A stretch of DNA of 64,000 nt, taken from Elephas maximus indicus. Taxonomy: Eukaryota; Chordata; Mammalia; Proboscidea; Elephantidae. The notes beneath the pieces are model-generated. The model was not told the DNA's origin and did no database searches. It was given only the letters and a program-made list of their open reading frames with translations. Location of the stretch: positions 212,561,293 through 212,625,292 of the forward strand of contig NC_064819.1 in NCBI RefSeq assembly GCF_024166365.1, written 5' to 3'. This document shows positions 1-13,488 of the stretch, piece by piece. The translations under genes and the position numbers were made by a program. Position 1 is the stretch's first letter. Every line of letters starts with the position of its first letter.

Positions 1-1700
1 CCAGTTGTGAGGATTTTTGTTTTCTTTATAAACTGAGGTGTAATCCGTACTGAAGGCTGTGGTCTTTGATCTTCATCAGGAAGTGTTCATGTCCTCCTGA
101 CTTTCAGTAAGCAAAGTTGTGTCATCTGCATAACACATGTTGTTAACGAGTCTTCTTCCGAACTTGAAGCATAGTTCTTCTTCATGTAGACCAGCTTCTC
201 AGATAATTTGCTCAGCATACAGAATGAATAGTTATGGTGAAAGGATGCAACCCTGACGCACACCTTTCCTGACTCTATACCACGTAGTATCTCCTTGTTC
301 TGTTTGAACGACTGACTCTTGATATAAGTACAGGTTTCTCTCGAGCACTGTTCCACGTTCTGGAATTTCCATTCTTCACAATGCCGTCTATAATTATGAT
401 CCACACAGTTGAATGCCTTTGCATAGTCAATAAAACACAGGTAAACATCTTTCTGGTGTTCTCTGCTTTCAGCCAGCATCCATCTCACATCAGCAATGAT
501 ATCCGTGGTTCCATGTCCTCATCTGAATCTGGCTTGAATTTCTGACAGTTCCCTGTAGATGTACTGCTGTAACTGCTATTGAATGATCTTCAGCAAAATT
601 TTACTTGTGTGTGATATTAGTGATATTTTTCAATAATTTTTGCATTCAGTTGCATCACCTTTCTTAGGAATAGGCATAAATAAGATTGTCTTCCAGTTGG
701 TTGGCCAGGTAGCTGTCTTCCAACTTTCTTGGCATAGACGAGTGAGCATTTCTAGTGCTGCATCCATCTGTTGAAACATCTCAGTGGGTATTCTGTCAAT
801 TCCTAGAGCCTTGTTTTTCACCAATTCTTCAGCGCTGCTTGGGCCTATTCCTTCAGTACCATCAGTTCCTGATCACATGCTGTCCCCTGAAACAGTTGAA
901 CATTGACCAGTTCTTTTTGGAATAGTGAGTCTGTGTATTCCTTCCATCTTCTTTTGATGCTTCCTGCATCATTTAATATTTTCCCCAGAGTATCTTTCAA
1001 TCTTGCAACTCGAGGCTTGAATTTTTCCTTCAGTTCTTTCAGCTTGAGAAATGCTGAGCATGTTCTTCCCTTTGGGTTTTCTACCTCCAGGTCTTTGTAC
1101 ACGTCATTATAATACTTTACCTTGTCTTCTCAAGCTGCTGTTTGAAATCTTCTGTTCAGCTCTTTTATCATTTCTTCCTTTTACTTTAGCTACTCAACAT
1201 TTCAAACCAAATTTAAGTGTCTTTTCTGACATCTATTTCCTGTCTTTTCAATGACCTTTTGCTGTCTTCATTTATGATGTCCTTGATGTCATTCCACAGT
1301 TTGTCTAGGCTTTGTTCATTAGTGTTCAATGCGTCATGTCTATTCTTGAGATGGTCTCTAAATTCAGGTGGGCTATACTCAAGGTCGTACTTTGGCTCTC
1401 GTGGACTTGTTCTAATTTTCTTTAGCTTCAACTTGAACTTGCATATGAGCAATTGATAGTTCTGCAGTTGGCTCCTGGCCTTGTTCTGGCTGATGATATT
1501 GAGCTTTCCCATAGTCTCTTTTCACAGATGTAGTAGATTTGTTTCCTGTGTATTCCACCTGGCAAGTTCCAAGTGTACAGTTACAGATCATGTTGTTGAA
1601 AAAAGGTATTTACAGTGAAGAAGTCTTTGGTCTTGTCAAATTCCATCATGCAACCTCTGGCATTGTTTCTATCACCAATGCCAATTTTCCAACTACTTAC
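1..1700 (-). mobile_element. RTE (BovB-clade) LINE, partial, antisense
   Basis: This is a minus-strand RTE retrotransposon cut by the left window edge, so its 3' tail lies outside. Read on the minus strand it goes from the end of the endonuclease region (about 1700-1350), through a linker with the motif GSIKRRWKEYT near 940, to the reverse-transcriptase segment LCFIDYAKAFNCVDHN near 390-440. Frames are broken repeatedly, so it is dead. The same text recurs at 11.5-14.7, 19.8-23.1 and 45.8-47.8 kb. The 5' end near 1700 is truncated inside the endonuclease part. The family call rests on the APE-type endonuclease and RT arrangement and on the CAA-repeat tails of the sister copies. Confidence 0.85.
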
Positions 1701-2685
1701 CGTATATTGTTATTCTTACTCATTGCTTCATGAATCTGAGTTTTTTTTTTAACTGAACAGTAGAGTGCCTACTATATTCAAGTGTAATGTGTGATACGTC
1801 AGAGATTTCAGGGATGAATAAGATGGACCCAGCCCTCAAGAAGTTTATAATTAGGTTGAAAGATGAGGATCAGCACAGTATTAAATGAAATGAGAAAAAT
1901 AAAGCGTGAGAAGAGACACCAAGCACTGTGAAGGCTCAGTAGGAAGGTCATGGAAGGCTTCTTGGAGAAGTTAGCATTTGATCATCCCCTTCTTCATCAG
2001 GAAATAATGGTAGAACCTGGGGGAAGGGCCAGGCAAGCAGGAGGGGCTTTACAATCAGAAGGTTGATCAAAGGAGAAAGCACAGGGGTGATCCATATCTT
2101 TCAGTTCTCTTTAGTCTTCCTCAGAACCTGGTCAGTGCTAAGTACATTCGTGAGACCTCAGTAACAAGTGATTGGATTTCACAGAAAGAAGGAAAAAATC
2201 ACAAAGAACTATGTTTGAGGAGTCAGAGAACTCTGCATTCTCTGGGCTTGTCCTTATTTAAAGTGAACCAGGTTTCAATACGTCCCCAACTGTTTTGATC
2301 AGAGTGTTCACGGAACCGAGGTTGAAGTGGTCATGGAGGTGGTCATTACTTCACAACCTGCCTCAGTAACCTAGGACCCTACCTGACCTGGATACCCCAA
2401 TAGAGCTCCCCATTTTGCTATCAGCAGTGCTGATTAGAGGCTGTATCTTCAGTAGCTTTGGGAGAATTCACATTTTCTCTTTTAGCTAGGTGCTTCATAG
2501 AGAAGGAAGTCAGGGCTCTGCTTCCTTTAACTCAGCAGTGAACACAAGATAACCAATCACAGGAAAACAAAAATGTAAATAGCAGCTCAGGGATTTCATG
2601 TCTTTGTCTCCAGGTAGAATTATTTTGAATGTTGATCTATGCCCAGATCATCATTCTTATTTTTAAAAGCAAGTGCATTTAATCT
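1701..2685. other. Non-genic stretch, old sequence
   Basis: I see no gene here. Around 1765-2080 the text (a 'tgcctactatatt...' opening followed by 'gccctcaagaagtttataa') looks like a worn ancient mammalian interspersed repeat, but I cannot name the family. No open frame or splice-flanked exon stands out. Confidence 0.4.
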
Positions 2686-2868
2686 AGGAGTCCCTGGGTG
2701 GTGCAAACGATTAACCCACTTGGCTAACCAAAAGTTGGCAGTTCGAGCCCACCCAGAGGTGCCTCGGAAGGAAGGCCTGGCAATCTACTTTCAAAAAATC
2801 AGCCACTGACAACCCTATGGAGCACAGTTCTACTCTGACACACGTGTGCCAGAAATGACTTGAATGTA
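2686..2868 (+). mobile_element. AfroSINE, older subfamily
   Basis: This tRNA-derived SINE starts with aggagtccctgggtggtgca and carries a B-box-like ggcagttcgagccc. It has the subfamily-specific segment cccagaggtgcctcgga and ends near a degraded atgacttgaatg. The 3' part differs from the commoner copies (tctgacacacg instead of ctgtcctataggg). It has no coding capacity and its high divergence suggests an old copy. Confidence 0.75.
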
Positions 2869-3752
2869 ACCATTTTTGCTCAAGTTTGTTCTACTTTCAT
2901 CAGTAACTAAATTTACCAATTTACAAATTTAGCCCAATGACATTTTATGCTTTCTTCTATCACCTTTTTTGTTGCTATTTACATTTTAAGCCAAACCACT
3001 AAGAACAGAGTTCAAAGACTACATTAAATTTACTTTATTTTTGCTGTAAACTAGAATTGAAACTTACTGCCAAACAGAAGAGATTACGTATTTTTATCTC
3101 TAAACATAACACACAGTGTTTTCCACAAGAATCTTTTTAAGCGTTCTGGCTTCCATTGTGACAACTGCATTGTGCTGACCACCCACGAGTTCCTTGTTTT
3201 TCATGCATAATAAACTTAAAAGCCCCATGTTTTAGTCAACATTTTTGGTAGAAACTCCTGCCTCAAGGGAGAGAAATTAGGTATCCATTTGATTTATTAA
3301 TTGACCATTCAGCATAGACTTTTAAATGCATGCAGAGAAACAAGTGCTGCAATGAAGTCCAGGTGGTCAAAAATAAAGCCTCCTGTCAACAAAATAAAAT
3401 GAAACAAAAAGATACCCCAGAGAGACCACATTTAGGGAATATTTTAGAAGTCATATCTTCAGTAGCCTCAAGCACAAAAACAGTACACAATTTCTAGCGG
3501 AATTATGGGCACTTGCGTCACAGAACCACAGGGATATTTCAAGCAGAAATAGAGAAATGACTTGGCAATAACGTGTGTGCTGCATGACTACCAATTTAAT
3601 ATTCTGATTTTTCTAATGTCCAAAAAGTGTCCATGACTTATATTTCTATACACCTTGGGTGTACACAAATGATATTTTCCTTCAACCTAGTGTTCCCTCT
3701 AAACACAATGCAAGGAAAACCCTCTCTAGTCATGTTTTTCCACATCCTCTGA
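2869..3752. other. Non-genic, apparently unique AT-rich DNA
   Basis: I find no coding exon, RNA gene or clear repeat in this stretch. It ends at the 17-bp duplication that begins the next L1 insertion. Confidence 0.4.
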
Positions 3753-6700
3753 AAAATTATTTGGATTCTTTTTGTGTGTGTGTGTGTGCTTTAGGTGAAA
3801 GTTTACAGCCCAAGTTAATTTCTCATACAAAAATTTATACATATATTGTTTTGCAACCTTAGTTGCAATTCCCACAATGTGACACCATGCTCCCCCTCTC
3901 CACCCCAGGTTCTGTGTATACTTTCGGCCAGTTCCTGTCCCTTCCTGTCTTCTCATCCTGTGTTTGGACAGGAGCTGCCCATTTGGTCTCATATATCTCA
4001 TTGAACTAAGAAATACATCCCTCACATGTGCATTATTTTTGGTTTTATAGTCCTGTCTAATATTTGTCCCCCCATATTTGTCCCCCCATGAGTCTGTGAG
4101 TTTGTCATACTGTGGGGGGTTGCATGATGCTGTGATGCTGGAAGCTATGCCACCAGTATTCAAATACCAGCAGGGTCACCCATGGCAGCCAGGTTTCAGC
4201 TGAACTTCCAGACAAAGACAGACTAGCAAGAAGGACCTAGAAGTTTACTTCTGAAAAGAACCAGCCAGTGAAAACCTTATGAATAGCAGCGGAACATTGT
4301 CTAATATAGTGCCAGAAGATGAGCCCCTCAGTTTGGAAGGCACTCAAAATATGGATGAGGAAGAGCTGCCTTCTCAAAGTACAGTCGACCTTAATGATGT
4401 AGATGGAGCCAAGTTTTGGGGACCTTTATTTACTGATGTGGCACAACTCAAAATGAGAACAGCTATAAACATCCATTAATAATTGGAACCTGGAAGTAGG
4501 AAAACTGGAAATCATCAAAAATGAAATGGAACACATAAACATCAATATCCTAGGCATTAGTGAGCTGAAATGGACTGATATTGGCCATTTTGAATTGGAC
4601 TATCATATGGTCGACTATGCCGGGGATGACAACTTGAAGAGGAATCGTATTGCATTCATCATCGAAAAGGACATTTCAAGATATATCCTGAAGTACAACG
4701 CTGTCAGTGATAGGATAATATCCACACGCCTACAAGGAAGACCAGTTAATATGACTATTATTCAAATTTATGCTCCAACCACTAACATGAAGAAATTGAA
4801 GATTTTTACCAATTTCTGCTGCCTGAAATTGATCAAAAATGCAATCAGAATGCACTGATAATAACTGGTGATTGAAATACAAAAGTTGGAAAGAAAGAAG
4901 AAAGATCAGTTGTTGGAAAATATGGCCTTGGTGAATGAAACCATGCAGGAGATTGCATGGTAGAATTTTGTAAGACCAGTGACTTCTTTATTGCAGATAT
5001 CCTTTTTTGCCAACATAAACAGTGGCTATACACGTGGACCTCACCAGGTGGAATACACAGGAATCAAATAGACTATATCTGTGAAAAGAGACCATGGAAA
5101 AGCTTGATATCGTCAGTCAGAACAAGGCCAGGGGCTGACTGTGGAACAGACCATCAATTACTTATATGCAAATTCAAATAGAAGCTGAAGAAAATTAGAA
5201 CAAGTCTACGAGAGCCAAAGTATGACCTTGAGTATCCACCTGAATTTAGAGACCATCTCAAGAATAGGTTTGACTCGTTGAACACTGATGAATGAAGACC
5301 AGACGACTTGTGGAGGGACATCAAGGAGATCATATATGAAGAAAGCAAGAGGTCATTAAAAAGGCAGAAAAGAAAGAAAAGACCAAAATGGATATCAGAA
5401 GAGACTCTGAAACTTGCTCTTGAATGTTAAGTAGCTAAATCAAAAGGAAAAAATGATGAAGTAAAAGTGCTGAACAAAACATTTCAAAGGGCAGAGCGAG
5501 AAGTCAAAGTAAGGTATTACAATGACATATACAAAGACTTGGAGATGAAAAACTAAAAGGGAAGAATACGCTCAGTTTTTCTCAAGCTGAAAGAACTGAA
5601 GAAAAAGTTGAAACCGGAAGTTGCATATTGAAAGGTGCTATGGGGAAGATATTAAATAATGCAGGAAGCATCAAAAGATGATGTAAGGAATACAGAGTCA
5701 TTATACCAAAAAGAACTGGTTGACCTTCAGCCATTTCAGGAGATAGCACATGAGCAGGACTCAAAAGTACTGAAGGAAGGGGTCCAGTCTGCATTAAAAG
5801 CATTGGCGAAAAACAAGGCTTCAGGAATTGACGAAATACAAATTGAGATGTTTCAACAAATGGACGCAGCAGTGGAAGTGCTCACTGGTCTATGCCAAGA
5901 AATTTGTAAGATAGCTACCTGGCCAACCAACTGGAAGAGTTCCATATTTATGCCTATTCCCAAGAAAGGGGATTCCAACGAATGCAGAAATGATTGAACA
6001 ATATCATTAATATCACACATAAGTAAAATTTTGCTGAAGATCAGCCATTTAAAAGTGGCTACAGCAGTATATTGACAGGGAACTGCCAGGAATTCAAGCT
6101 GAATTTAGAAGAGGACGTGGAACCAGAGATATCATGCTGATGTCAGATGCATCCTGGCCGAAAGCACAGAGTACCAGAAAGATGTTTACTGTGTTTTATT
6201 GACTATGCAAAGGCATTTGACTGTGTGGATCATAACAAATCATGGATAACATTGCAAAGAATGGGAATTCCAGAACACTAAATTGTGCTTATAAGGAACC
6301 TATATATAGATCAAGAGGCAGTCCTTTGAATGGAACAAGGGAATACTGAGTAGTTTAAAATTAGGAAATGTGTGTGTCAGGGTTATATTCTTTCAGCATA
6401 CCTATTCAATCTCTATGCTGAGCAAATAATCCAAGAAGCTGGTCTCTATGAAGAAGAATGTGGCATCAGAATTGGAGGATATGGACGTGACACAACGTTG
6501 CTTGCTGAAAGTGAAGAGGACTTGAAGTACTTACTGATGAAGATCAAAGACCACAGCCTTCAGTGCAGATTACACCTCAACATAAAGAAAACAAAAATCC
6601 TCACAACCAGACCAATAAGCAACATCATGATGAATGGAGAAAGACTGAAGCAATCAAGGATTTCATTTTACTTGGGTCCAAAATCAACACCCAAGGAAGC

Positions 6701-7610
6701 AGCAGCCAAGAAATCAAAAAACACATTGCATTAGGCAAGTCTGCTGCAAAAGACCTCTTTAAAGTGTTGAAAAGCAAAGATATCACCTTGAAGACTAAGG
6801 TGGGCCTGGTGTTTTCAATTGCCTCATATGTATGTGAAAGCGGAGTGATGAATAACCAAGATCAAAGAAGAATTGGCACCTTTGAATTGTGGTGTTGAAG
6901 AATATTGAATATACCATGAATTGCCAAAAAAAAGGACATACTTGTCTTGGAAGAAGTACAACCAGAATGCTTCTGAGAGGCAAAGATGGCGAGACTATGT
7001 CTCACATACTTTGGACATGTTGTCAGGAGGGATCAGTCCCTGGAGAAGGACATCATTCTTGGTAAAGTAGAGGGTCAGAGAAAAAGAAGACCCTCAACAA
7101 TATGGATTGATGCAGTGACTGCAACAATTGGTTTAAGTATAACAAGGATTGTGAGGAAGCCACAGGACGGGGCAGTGTTTCATTCTGTTGTGCGTAGTCT
7201 TGCTATGAGTTGGAATCAACTGGACACCACCTAACAACAACGATCTTTGTCTAAAGAGTAGGCTTTGGGAATGGTTTCAGTTCTGGGTTAATAGTGCATC
7301 CAGGGGCCGTAGTTTCAGGGCTTCTTCCAGTCTCTATCAGAAAATTAAGTCTAGTCTTTTTATCTGAATTTGAGTTCTGGTCTACATTTTTCACCTGCTC
7401 TATCTGGGACTCTATATTGTGTTTCCTGTCAGGGTAGTAATTGGTGGTAGTAGCCGGGCATCATTTAGTTCTTCTGGTTTTAGGCTGGTGAAGTCTCTGG
7501 TTTATGTGGTCCTTTAAAAGCAAAAAAAAAAAAATTTTTTTTTTTCTTTCTTAGTCCTTAGGGGTAATATTTCCTTGTGTCTTTGGTTTTCTTAAAATTA
7601 TTTGGATTCT
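3753..7610 (-). mobile_element. L1 3'-UTR copy with target duplication, split by an RTE
   Basis: An antisense, strongly 5'-truncated L1 consists only of 3'-UTR sequence, at 3770-4088 and 7239-7593. The 17-bp direct repeat aaaattatttggattct at 3753-3769 and 7594-7610 is its target-site duplication. The T/GT-rich run after 3769 is the degraded poly(A) tail on the minus strand. The right-hand part (7260-7500) matches the L1 3' UTR at about 49423-49660. The two halves are separated by the plus-strand RTE at 4089-7238, which therefore arrived later. Confidence 0.75.
4089..7238 (+). mobile_element. RTE LINE, near full length
   Basis: The copy runs from the family 5' end (ctgtgagtttgtcatactgtg) to the tail cacctaacaacaacg. 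In order it shows a 5' UTR, an APE-type endonuclease (ILGISELKWTDIGHFE near 4545; IQIYAPT near 4765; QIDYICEKR near 5066), a linker, RT (FIDYAKAFDCVDHN near 6200) and a C-terminal region. The catalytic YADD box of RT reads YGRD near 6481, and many stops and frameshifts are present, so it is inactive. It sits inside the L1 3'-UTR copy spanning 3753-7610. Confidence 0.9.
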
Positions 7611-7737
7611 GTCTGACACCAGCATGTTGCACAATAATAAGATAACATTCTCTTTTGATCTTTTTAAAGACGACAAGAAATAGTCAAGTCTCATCTGTTA
7701 TTCTAATATTTTTGTTTCATACTTTTTTTTTTTTTTA

Positions 7738-7939
7738 CAGATTAAGCAATTGCAGTAGAGTTGACTCTGACTTATGGTGACCCCATGTGTATCAGAGTAG
7801 AACTATATTCCATAGGGTTTTCAGTAGCTGATTTTTTGGAAGCAGATCTCCAGGCCTTTCTTCCGTGGTGTCTCTGGATGGACTAGAACCTCAAACTTTT
7901 TGATTAGCTCATTAGCTGTTTACACCACCCATGGACTCT
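7738..7939 (-). mobile_element. AfroSINE, antisense, diverged
   Basis: The reverse-complement signature gttgactctgacttatgg, then gtagaactatattccatagg and a distal ttacaccaccca, marks a full-length but worn copy. A T-rich stretch precedes it. It is non-coding. Confidence 0.7.
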
Positions 7940-8970
7940 AGCTGTGGATTATGAGCCACTTAAAATTTCTAGGCAGAGGTGGGTTCCCTAAAAAGGGCTT
8001 TCTCCTAAAACATTACCTTTCCTACCATTGTAAATTCCTGAAATTCTACCATGAGGTTATTTGTTATTTCTGTACTCTAGATGTTAAACTACAAAACCCA
8101 AGGGAGAAGATAAGCTGTAATGTTTCTAGGTCTATCACTTATTCACAGCTCTCTCAACTTTTTAATTGGCAGTAAACTTTGATGGTGGTGTGGAGAGAGA
8201 ACAGAAAGACCACATGGGAGCCTGTACCAGAGGAAGTGGGAGAGGAGCTGTAAGAAAATAGAAAAAAACAAAAGGACTTTAAGGGGAAGTTGGGCATGAA
8301 GGTTCCTGTTTTTAAAGGCCAACTTAAGGCCGCTTGCTTCCTAAGGTCTTCCCTGTGTGCTCCCGTCAGAAGTGTGGACCATGCCTCTCTCTTCTGAACA
8401 TGTATAGGATTCGGTACCAATCTCATGGTTTCTCCACATACTACCTTGCATTTGGTGATATTTACTAATGTTCAATGAGATTTTATAAATTCCTCTGATC
8501 GTCTTTTACCCTATTAATTCATAAGTATGTTTTCCTAAACTTGGGGCAAGTTATTTTATACAACATTGAATTCTGGAGTGAGGAGATAAGAGAAAAAGGA
8601 CTATCTTCCGTCATGAAAACAAATGATGCTCCCCTGAAAACATGAGGATTCCTAGAGGCTGCCTTTGGCTGCAGGAAAAGGATGCTGTGAGACAGGTAGT
8701 AACCTATCTTATGCAAATAATTTATATGATTAGATTATGTACTTGGATAATAATATTCATATTTGTGCAGTACCTTCACATCAATATGGTAATTCTGCAG
8801 TTCTCTCTCCCTCTCCTTCTACACATACTGTCTTTCTCTCTATTTGTATCTCCTCCTCTCCTTCTACTCTCTCTCTCTCTCCTCCCACCCTCAAATACAA
8901 ATGAATCAATCTGAAGCTAAGAGAAGTTGAAAGACTTCCCTAAAGAGCAGAAATTTTAAAGGGTGTTAAG
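7940..8970. other. Non-genic; CT-rich run at 8806-8886
   Basis: No gene is supported. A pyrimidine-rich low-complexity tract (ctctccctctccttct, later ctctctctctctcctccc) lies at about 8806-8886. Open frames here are short and lack splice context. Confidence 0.5.
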
Positions 8971-9510
8971 CACGGAAGCAGCAGTCAAGATTTCAAACAA
9001 TGCATTGCATTGGGCAAATCTGCTGCAAAAGATCCCTTTAAAGTGTTCAAAAGCAAAGATGTCAGTTTAAGGACTAAGGTACACCTGACTCAGCCACGAT
9101 GTTTTCAATCACCTCCTGTGCATGTGAAAGCTGGACAATGAATAAGGATGATTTATTGGCAAAGGATATGGAATATACCAGGGACTGCCAAAAGAACAAA
9201 CAAATCTGTCTTGGAAGAAATACAGCCAAAATGCTCCTTAGAAGCAAGGATAGCAAGACTATGTCCCACATACTTTGGACATGTTATCAAGAGGAATCAG
9301 TCCCTGGAGAACGACATCATTCTTGGTAAAGTAGAGGGTCAGCGAAAAAGGCGGCGGCCCTCAACAAGATGGCTTGATACGGTGTCTGCAACAATGGGTT
9401 TAAGCATAACAACAATTGTGAGGATGGTGCAGGACCAGAAGGTGTTTCCTTCTGTTGTATGTAGGGTTGCTATGAGTCAGAATTGACTCAAGGGCACCTA
9501 ACAACAACAT
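8971..9510 (+). mobile_element. RTE LINE, 5'-truncated, with target duplication
   Basis: Only the last 540 bp of the RTE is present: the C-terminal ORF region (LGKSAAKD; the segment around 9270-9330) and the tail cacctaacaacaacat. The flanks agggtgttaag (ending at 8970) and agggtgtaaag (from about 9512) look like an imperfect target-site duplication. Coding frames are broken, as expected for a dead 5'-truncated insert. Confidence 0.85.
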
Positions 9511-9559
9511 TAGGGTGTAAAGTATTATACAGCAAAATATATTTTGTTCCTTTTCATTT

Positions 9560-11510
9560 ATTATTTGTTTCATGTTATATTTAATTTGCTAATATGTCAT
9601 TAAGGATTTCTGCAACTGTGCTTGTGAGGAATATTAGTTTGTAGTTTTCTAAACTTGTAATGTATTTTTCTGTACTAACCACATAAAAATGAGTTGGGAA
9701 GTCTTTCTGTCTCCTTTACTTTCTGAAAGAATTTGTGTAAGACTGATATTTCTTCTTTAATGGTTGAGTATTTACCACTGAAGTGATCTGGGCCTGGACT
9801 GTATAGGACAGATTTTAATTATGAATTCAAATTTTAATTGATAGAGGATTATTTAGATTTCCTGTTTCTTCTTGAGTCAAATTTTTTTAGTTTTCTTTTA
9901 AGGAATTTGTCCATTTTATTTTTGTACTGAATTTGTTGGCATGAGGTTTTTCATAATATATTTTCATTGTCCTTTTAATACCTGTAGAATCTCTTCTTTC
10001 TTTCATTCCTGGTATCGATAATTTGTTTTTTCCCTTTTTTTTTTTTTTCCCTTGGTCAGACTGGCTAGAGTTTTATCAATTTTTTCAAAAAGCACCTTTT
10101 TTTTTTTTTTTTCAATTTCACACTACTGTTTTACTGCTTCCCATTTAATTGATTTCCACTCTTTTTGTTGTCGTTGTTGCATTCATTCTACTTAGACAGG
10201 GTTTAATTTTAGCTTCCTTTTTAGTTTTTTAAGTTGAACACTTATAGCATTGATCCTAGATATTTCTTCATTTCTAATATAAGCATTCAATGCTATAAAT
10301 TTCCCTTCAAGCACTGCTTTAGTTTCATTTCATACATTTGATGTATTGTGTTCATTATAATTCATCTCAAAATATTTTCTAATTTCTCTTTTGATTTCTT
10401 CTTTGACGAGTAGCTTATTTACAAGAGTTTTAATTTCCATATATTTGAGAGAGTTTCCAGATATGCTTTTGTTTAGAATTTTAGTTTAACTTTGCTGTTG
10501 TTAGAGAACATACTCTGTATAATTTCAGTCATTGTAAATTTACTGAGGCTTGTTGTATGGACTATAGTTTATCTTGGTCAATAGTCCATGTACATTTACA
10601 AAGATCATGTATGGTCTTGTTGTGCAGTGTGTTCTATAAATGTCAATTAGATCGAGTTGATTAATAGTATTGCTGAAGTCTTCTGTTTTCTTCGTGATTT
10701 TATGTTTAGTCTTCTATCAAATTCTGAGAGCAGTACTAAAATCTTCTACCATAGTTTCAAATTTATTTATTTCTCCTTTCAATTCTGCCAATTTTCGGAG
10801 CTCTGGTATTAGGTATGTATATGTATTTATAATTGTTATATCTTCTTATTGTATTAATCCTTTTAACATCAAGGAGTATGTCACTTTCTAGAAGTAATCC
10901 TTGGCTAGAAGTCTATTTTGTCTTATATTAATACAGCCACCCTAGCTTTCTTATGCTTGTTTCTTAAGCATTTGCTTTTTGCATATACGTCTTTTTCCAC
11001 CCTTTTTGCTATCAACTTATTGGTGTCTTTATATCTAAAGTTTGTCTCTTCAGGCAGCTATTTATCATATCTGACAATCTCTGGCTTTCATTTTGTATGT
11101 TTCATCAATTCGCATTTACCAGTAATAAAATTATTTATATGTGGGATTTGAGTCTGCCATTTTGCTGCCTTTTTATTCGTTTCGTCTCTGTTTTGTTTCT
11201 TTACATAACCTTCATTTGCTGCTTTCTTTTGTTTTAAGCTCATATTTTGTAGTATATCCTTATAAATCCTTATCGACTTTCTAACATGTCTTTTCATTTT
11301 ATTGGTGGTTGCCCTAGGGATAATTACATGCAACTTTATCAGATCTACTTAAAGTTATTATTGAATTACTTCCAATTAAATATAGGAATCTTTCAAGAGT
11401 ATAGTTCTGTTTACTCATGCCTTCTTTCATCTATATATATTATAATTCCAACAATACAGTGGTATAATATTTGGCTTAAATATGCATACTTTTTAAAGAA
11501 ACCAAGAATA
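9560..11510 (-). mobile_element. Ancient L1 ORF2 remnant, antisense (first part)
   Basis: The plus strand reads as the complement of L1 ORF2 in the expected 3'-to-5' order. RT-region text lies near 9790 (gatctgggcctggactg), followed near 10290 by gctataaatttcccttcaa and near 10600 by catgtatggtcttgttgtgc. Endonuclease-region text is near 10650-11100. It is full of stops and indels. The remnant continues after the RTE insertion, at 14715-16320. The subfamily is uncertain (an old L1M or HAL1-like element). Confidence 0.65.
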
Positions 11511-12378
11511 AAAAAGAAAATGTTGTTGTTGTTGTTAGGTGCCATGGAGTCAGTTCCGACTGATAGTGACCCTATGAACAGCAGAATGAAACACTGCCCG
11601 GTCCTGCGCCATCCTTACAGTTGTTGTTATGCTTGAGCCCATTGTCACAGCCGCTATGTCAATCCATCTCATTGAGGGTCTTCCTTTTTTCTGCTGACCC
11701 TGTACTTTGCCAAGCATGATGTCCTTCTCTAGGGAATGATCCCTCCTGACAGTAAGTCCAAAGTATGGAAGATGCACTCTAGCCATCCTTGCTTCCCAGG
11801 AGCATTCTGGTTGTACTTCTTCCAGACAGATTTGTTGCTTCTTTTGGCACTCCATGGTATATTCAATATTTTTTGCCAACACCACAATTCAAAGGCGTCA
11901 ATTCTTCTTCGGTCTTCCTTATTTATTATCCAGCTTTCACATGCATATGATGCTACTGAAAATACCATGGTTTGGGTCAGGCGTACCTTAGTCTTCAAGG
12001 TAACATCTCTGCTTTTCAACATTTTAAAGAGGTCCTTTGCAGCTGATTTGCCCAATGCAATGCATTTTTTGACTGCTGCTTCCATGGCTGCTGATTGTGG
12101 ATCCAAGTCAAATGAAATCCTTGACAACTTCAGTCTTTTCCCCATTTATCGTGATGTTGCTTATTTGTCCAGTTGTGAGGATTTTTGTTTTCTTTATGTT
12201 GAGGTGCAATCTGTACTGAAGGCTGTGATCTTTGATCTTCATTAGTAAGTGCTTCAAGTCCTCTTCATTTTCAGCAAGCAAGGTTGTGTAATCTGCATAA
12301 TGCAGGTTGTTTTTGAGCCTTCCTCCAATCCTGATGCCCCTTTCTTCTTCATACAGTTCAGCCTCTCAGATTATTTGC

Positions 12379-12951
12379 TCAACATGCAGATTGAATGGGT
12401 ATGGTGAAAGGAAACAACCCTGACACACCTTTCCTGACTTTAAGCCACTCAGTATCCTCTTGTTCTGTCTGAACAACTGCCTCTTGGTCTATGTACAGGT
12501 TCCTTGTGAGCACAATTAAGTGTTCTGGAATTCCCATTCTCTGCAACGTTACCCATAATTTGTTATGATCCACACAGTCGAATGCCTTTGCGTAGTCAAT
12601 GAAACACAGGTAAACCTTCTGGTATTCTCTGCTTTCAGCCAGGATCCATCTGACTTCAGCAAAGATATCCTTGGTTCCACGTCCTCTTCTGCAATAGGCC
12701 TGAGTTTCTGGCAGTTCCCTGTCGATATACTGCTGCAGCAATTTGTGAATGATCTTCAGCAAAATTTTGCTTGTGTGTGATATTAATGATATTTGTGTAT
12801 AATTTCTGCATTCAGTTGGCTCACCTTTCTTGGGAATAGGCATAAATATGGATTTCTTCCAGTCAGTTGTCCAGGAAGCTGTCTTCCATATTTCTTGGCA
12901 TAGATAAGTGAGCATCCATTTGTTGAAACATCTCAGTTGATATTCCATCAA
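12379..12951 (-). pseudogene. RTE reverse-transcriptase fragment (190 codons open)
   Basis: This open stretch of the RTE at 11522-14703 carries RT motifs: SIFMPIPKKGEPTECRNYTQ, the LISHTSKILLKII palm entry, and VYLCFIDYAKAFDCVDHNK (motif A, catalytic Asp). It ends before the YADD box because the frame shifts near 12400. It is a decayed retroelement fragment, not a host gene. Confidence 0.8.
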
Positions 12952-13488
12952 CTCTTGGAGCCTTGTTTTTTCCCAATGCCTTCAGAGCAGCTTGGACTTC
13001 TTCCTTCAGTACCATCGGTTCCTGATCATATGCTACCTCTTGAAATGGTTGAACATCAACTAATTCTTTTTGATATAATGACTATGTGTATTCTTTCCAT
13101 CTTCTTTTGATGCCTTCTGTGTCGTTTAATAATTTCCCCATAGAATCCTTCACTTTTGCAACTCAAGGCTTGAATTTCCTCTTCAGTTCTTCCAGCTTAA
13201 GAAATGCTGACCACGTTCTTCCCTTTTGGTTTTCTATCTCCAGGTCTTTGTACACGTCATTGTAATACTTTGCCTTCTAGAGCTGCCCTTTGAAATCTTC
13301 TGTTCAGTTCTTTTACTTCATCAGTTCTTCCTTTTGCTTTAGCTGCTCGGCATTAGAGAGCAAGTTTCAGAGTCTCTTCTGACATCCATCTTCGATCTTG
13401 GTCTTTTCTTTCTTTCCTGTCTTTTTAATGACCTCTTGCTTTCTTCAAGTATGATGTCCTTGATGTCATTCCACAAGTCATCTGGTCT

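Noticed and set aside
2686..2868. A possible genuine tRNA gene because of B-box-like text
   Set aside because: No cloverleaf or anticodon stem. The text recurs many times as the SINE head.
11736..12245. Plus-strand frame of 169 codons
   Set aside because: It is antisense to the RTE reverse-transcriptase C-terminal region.
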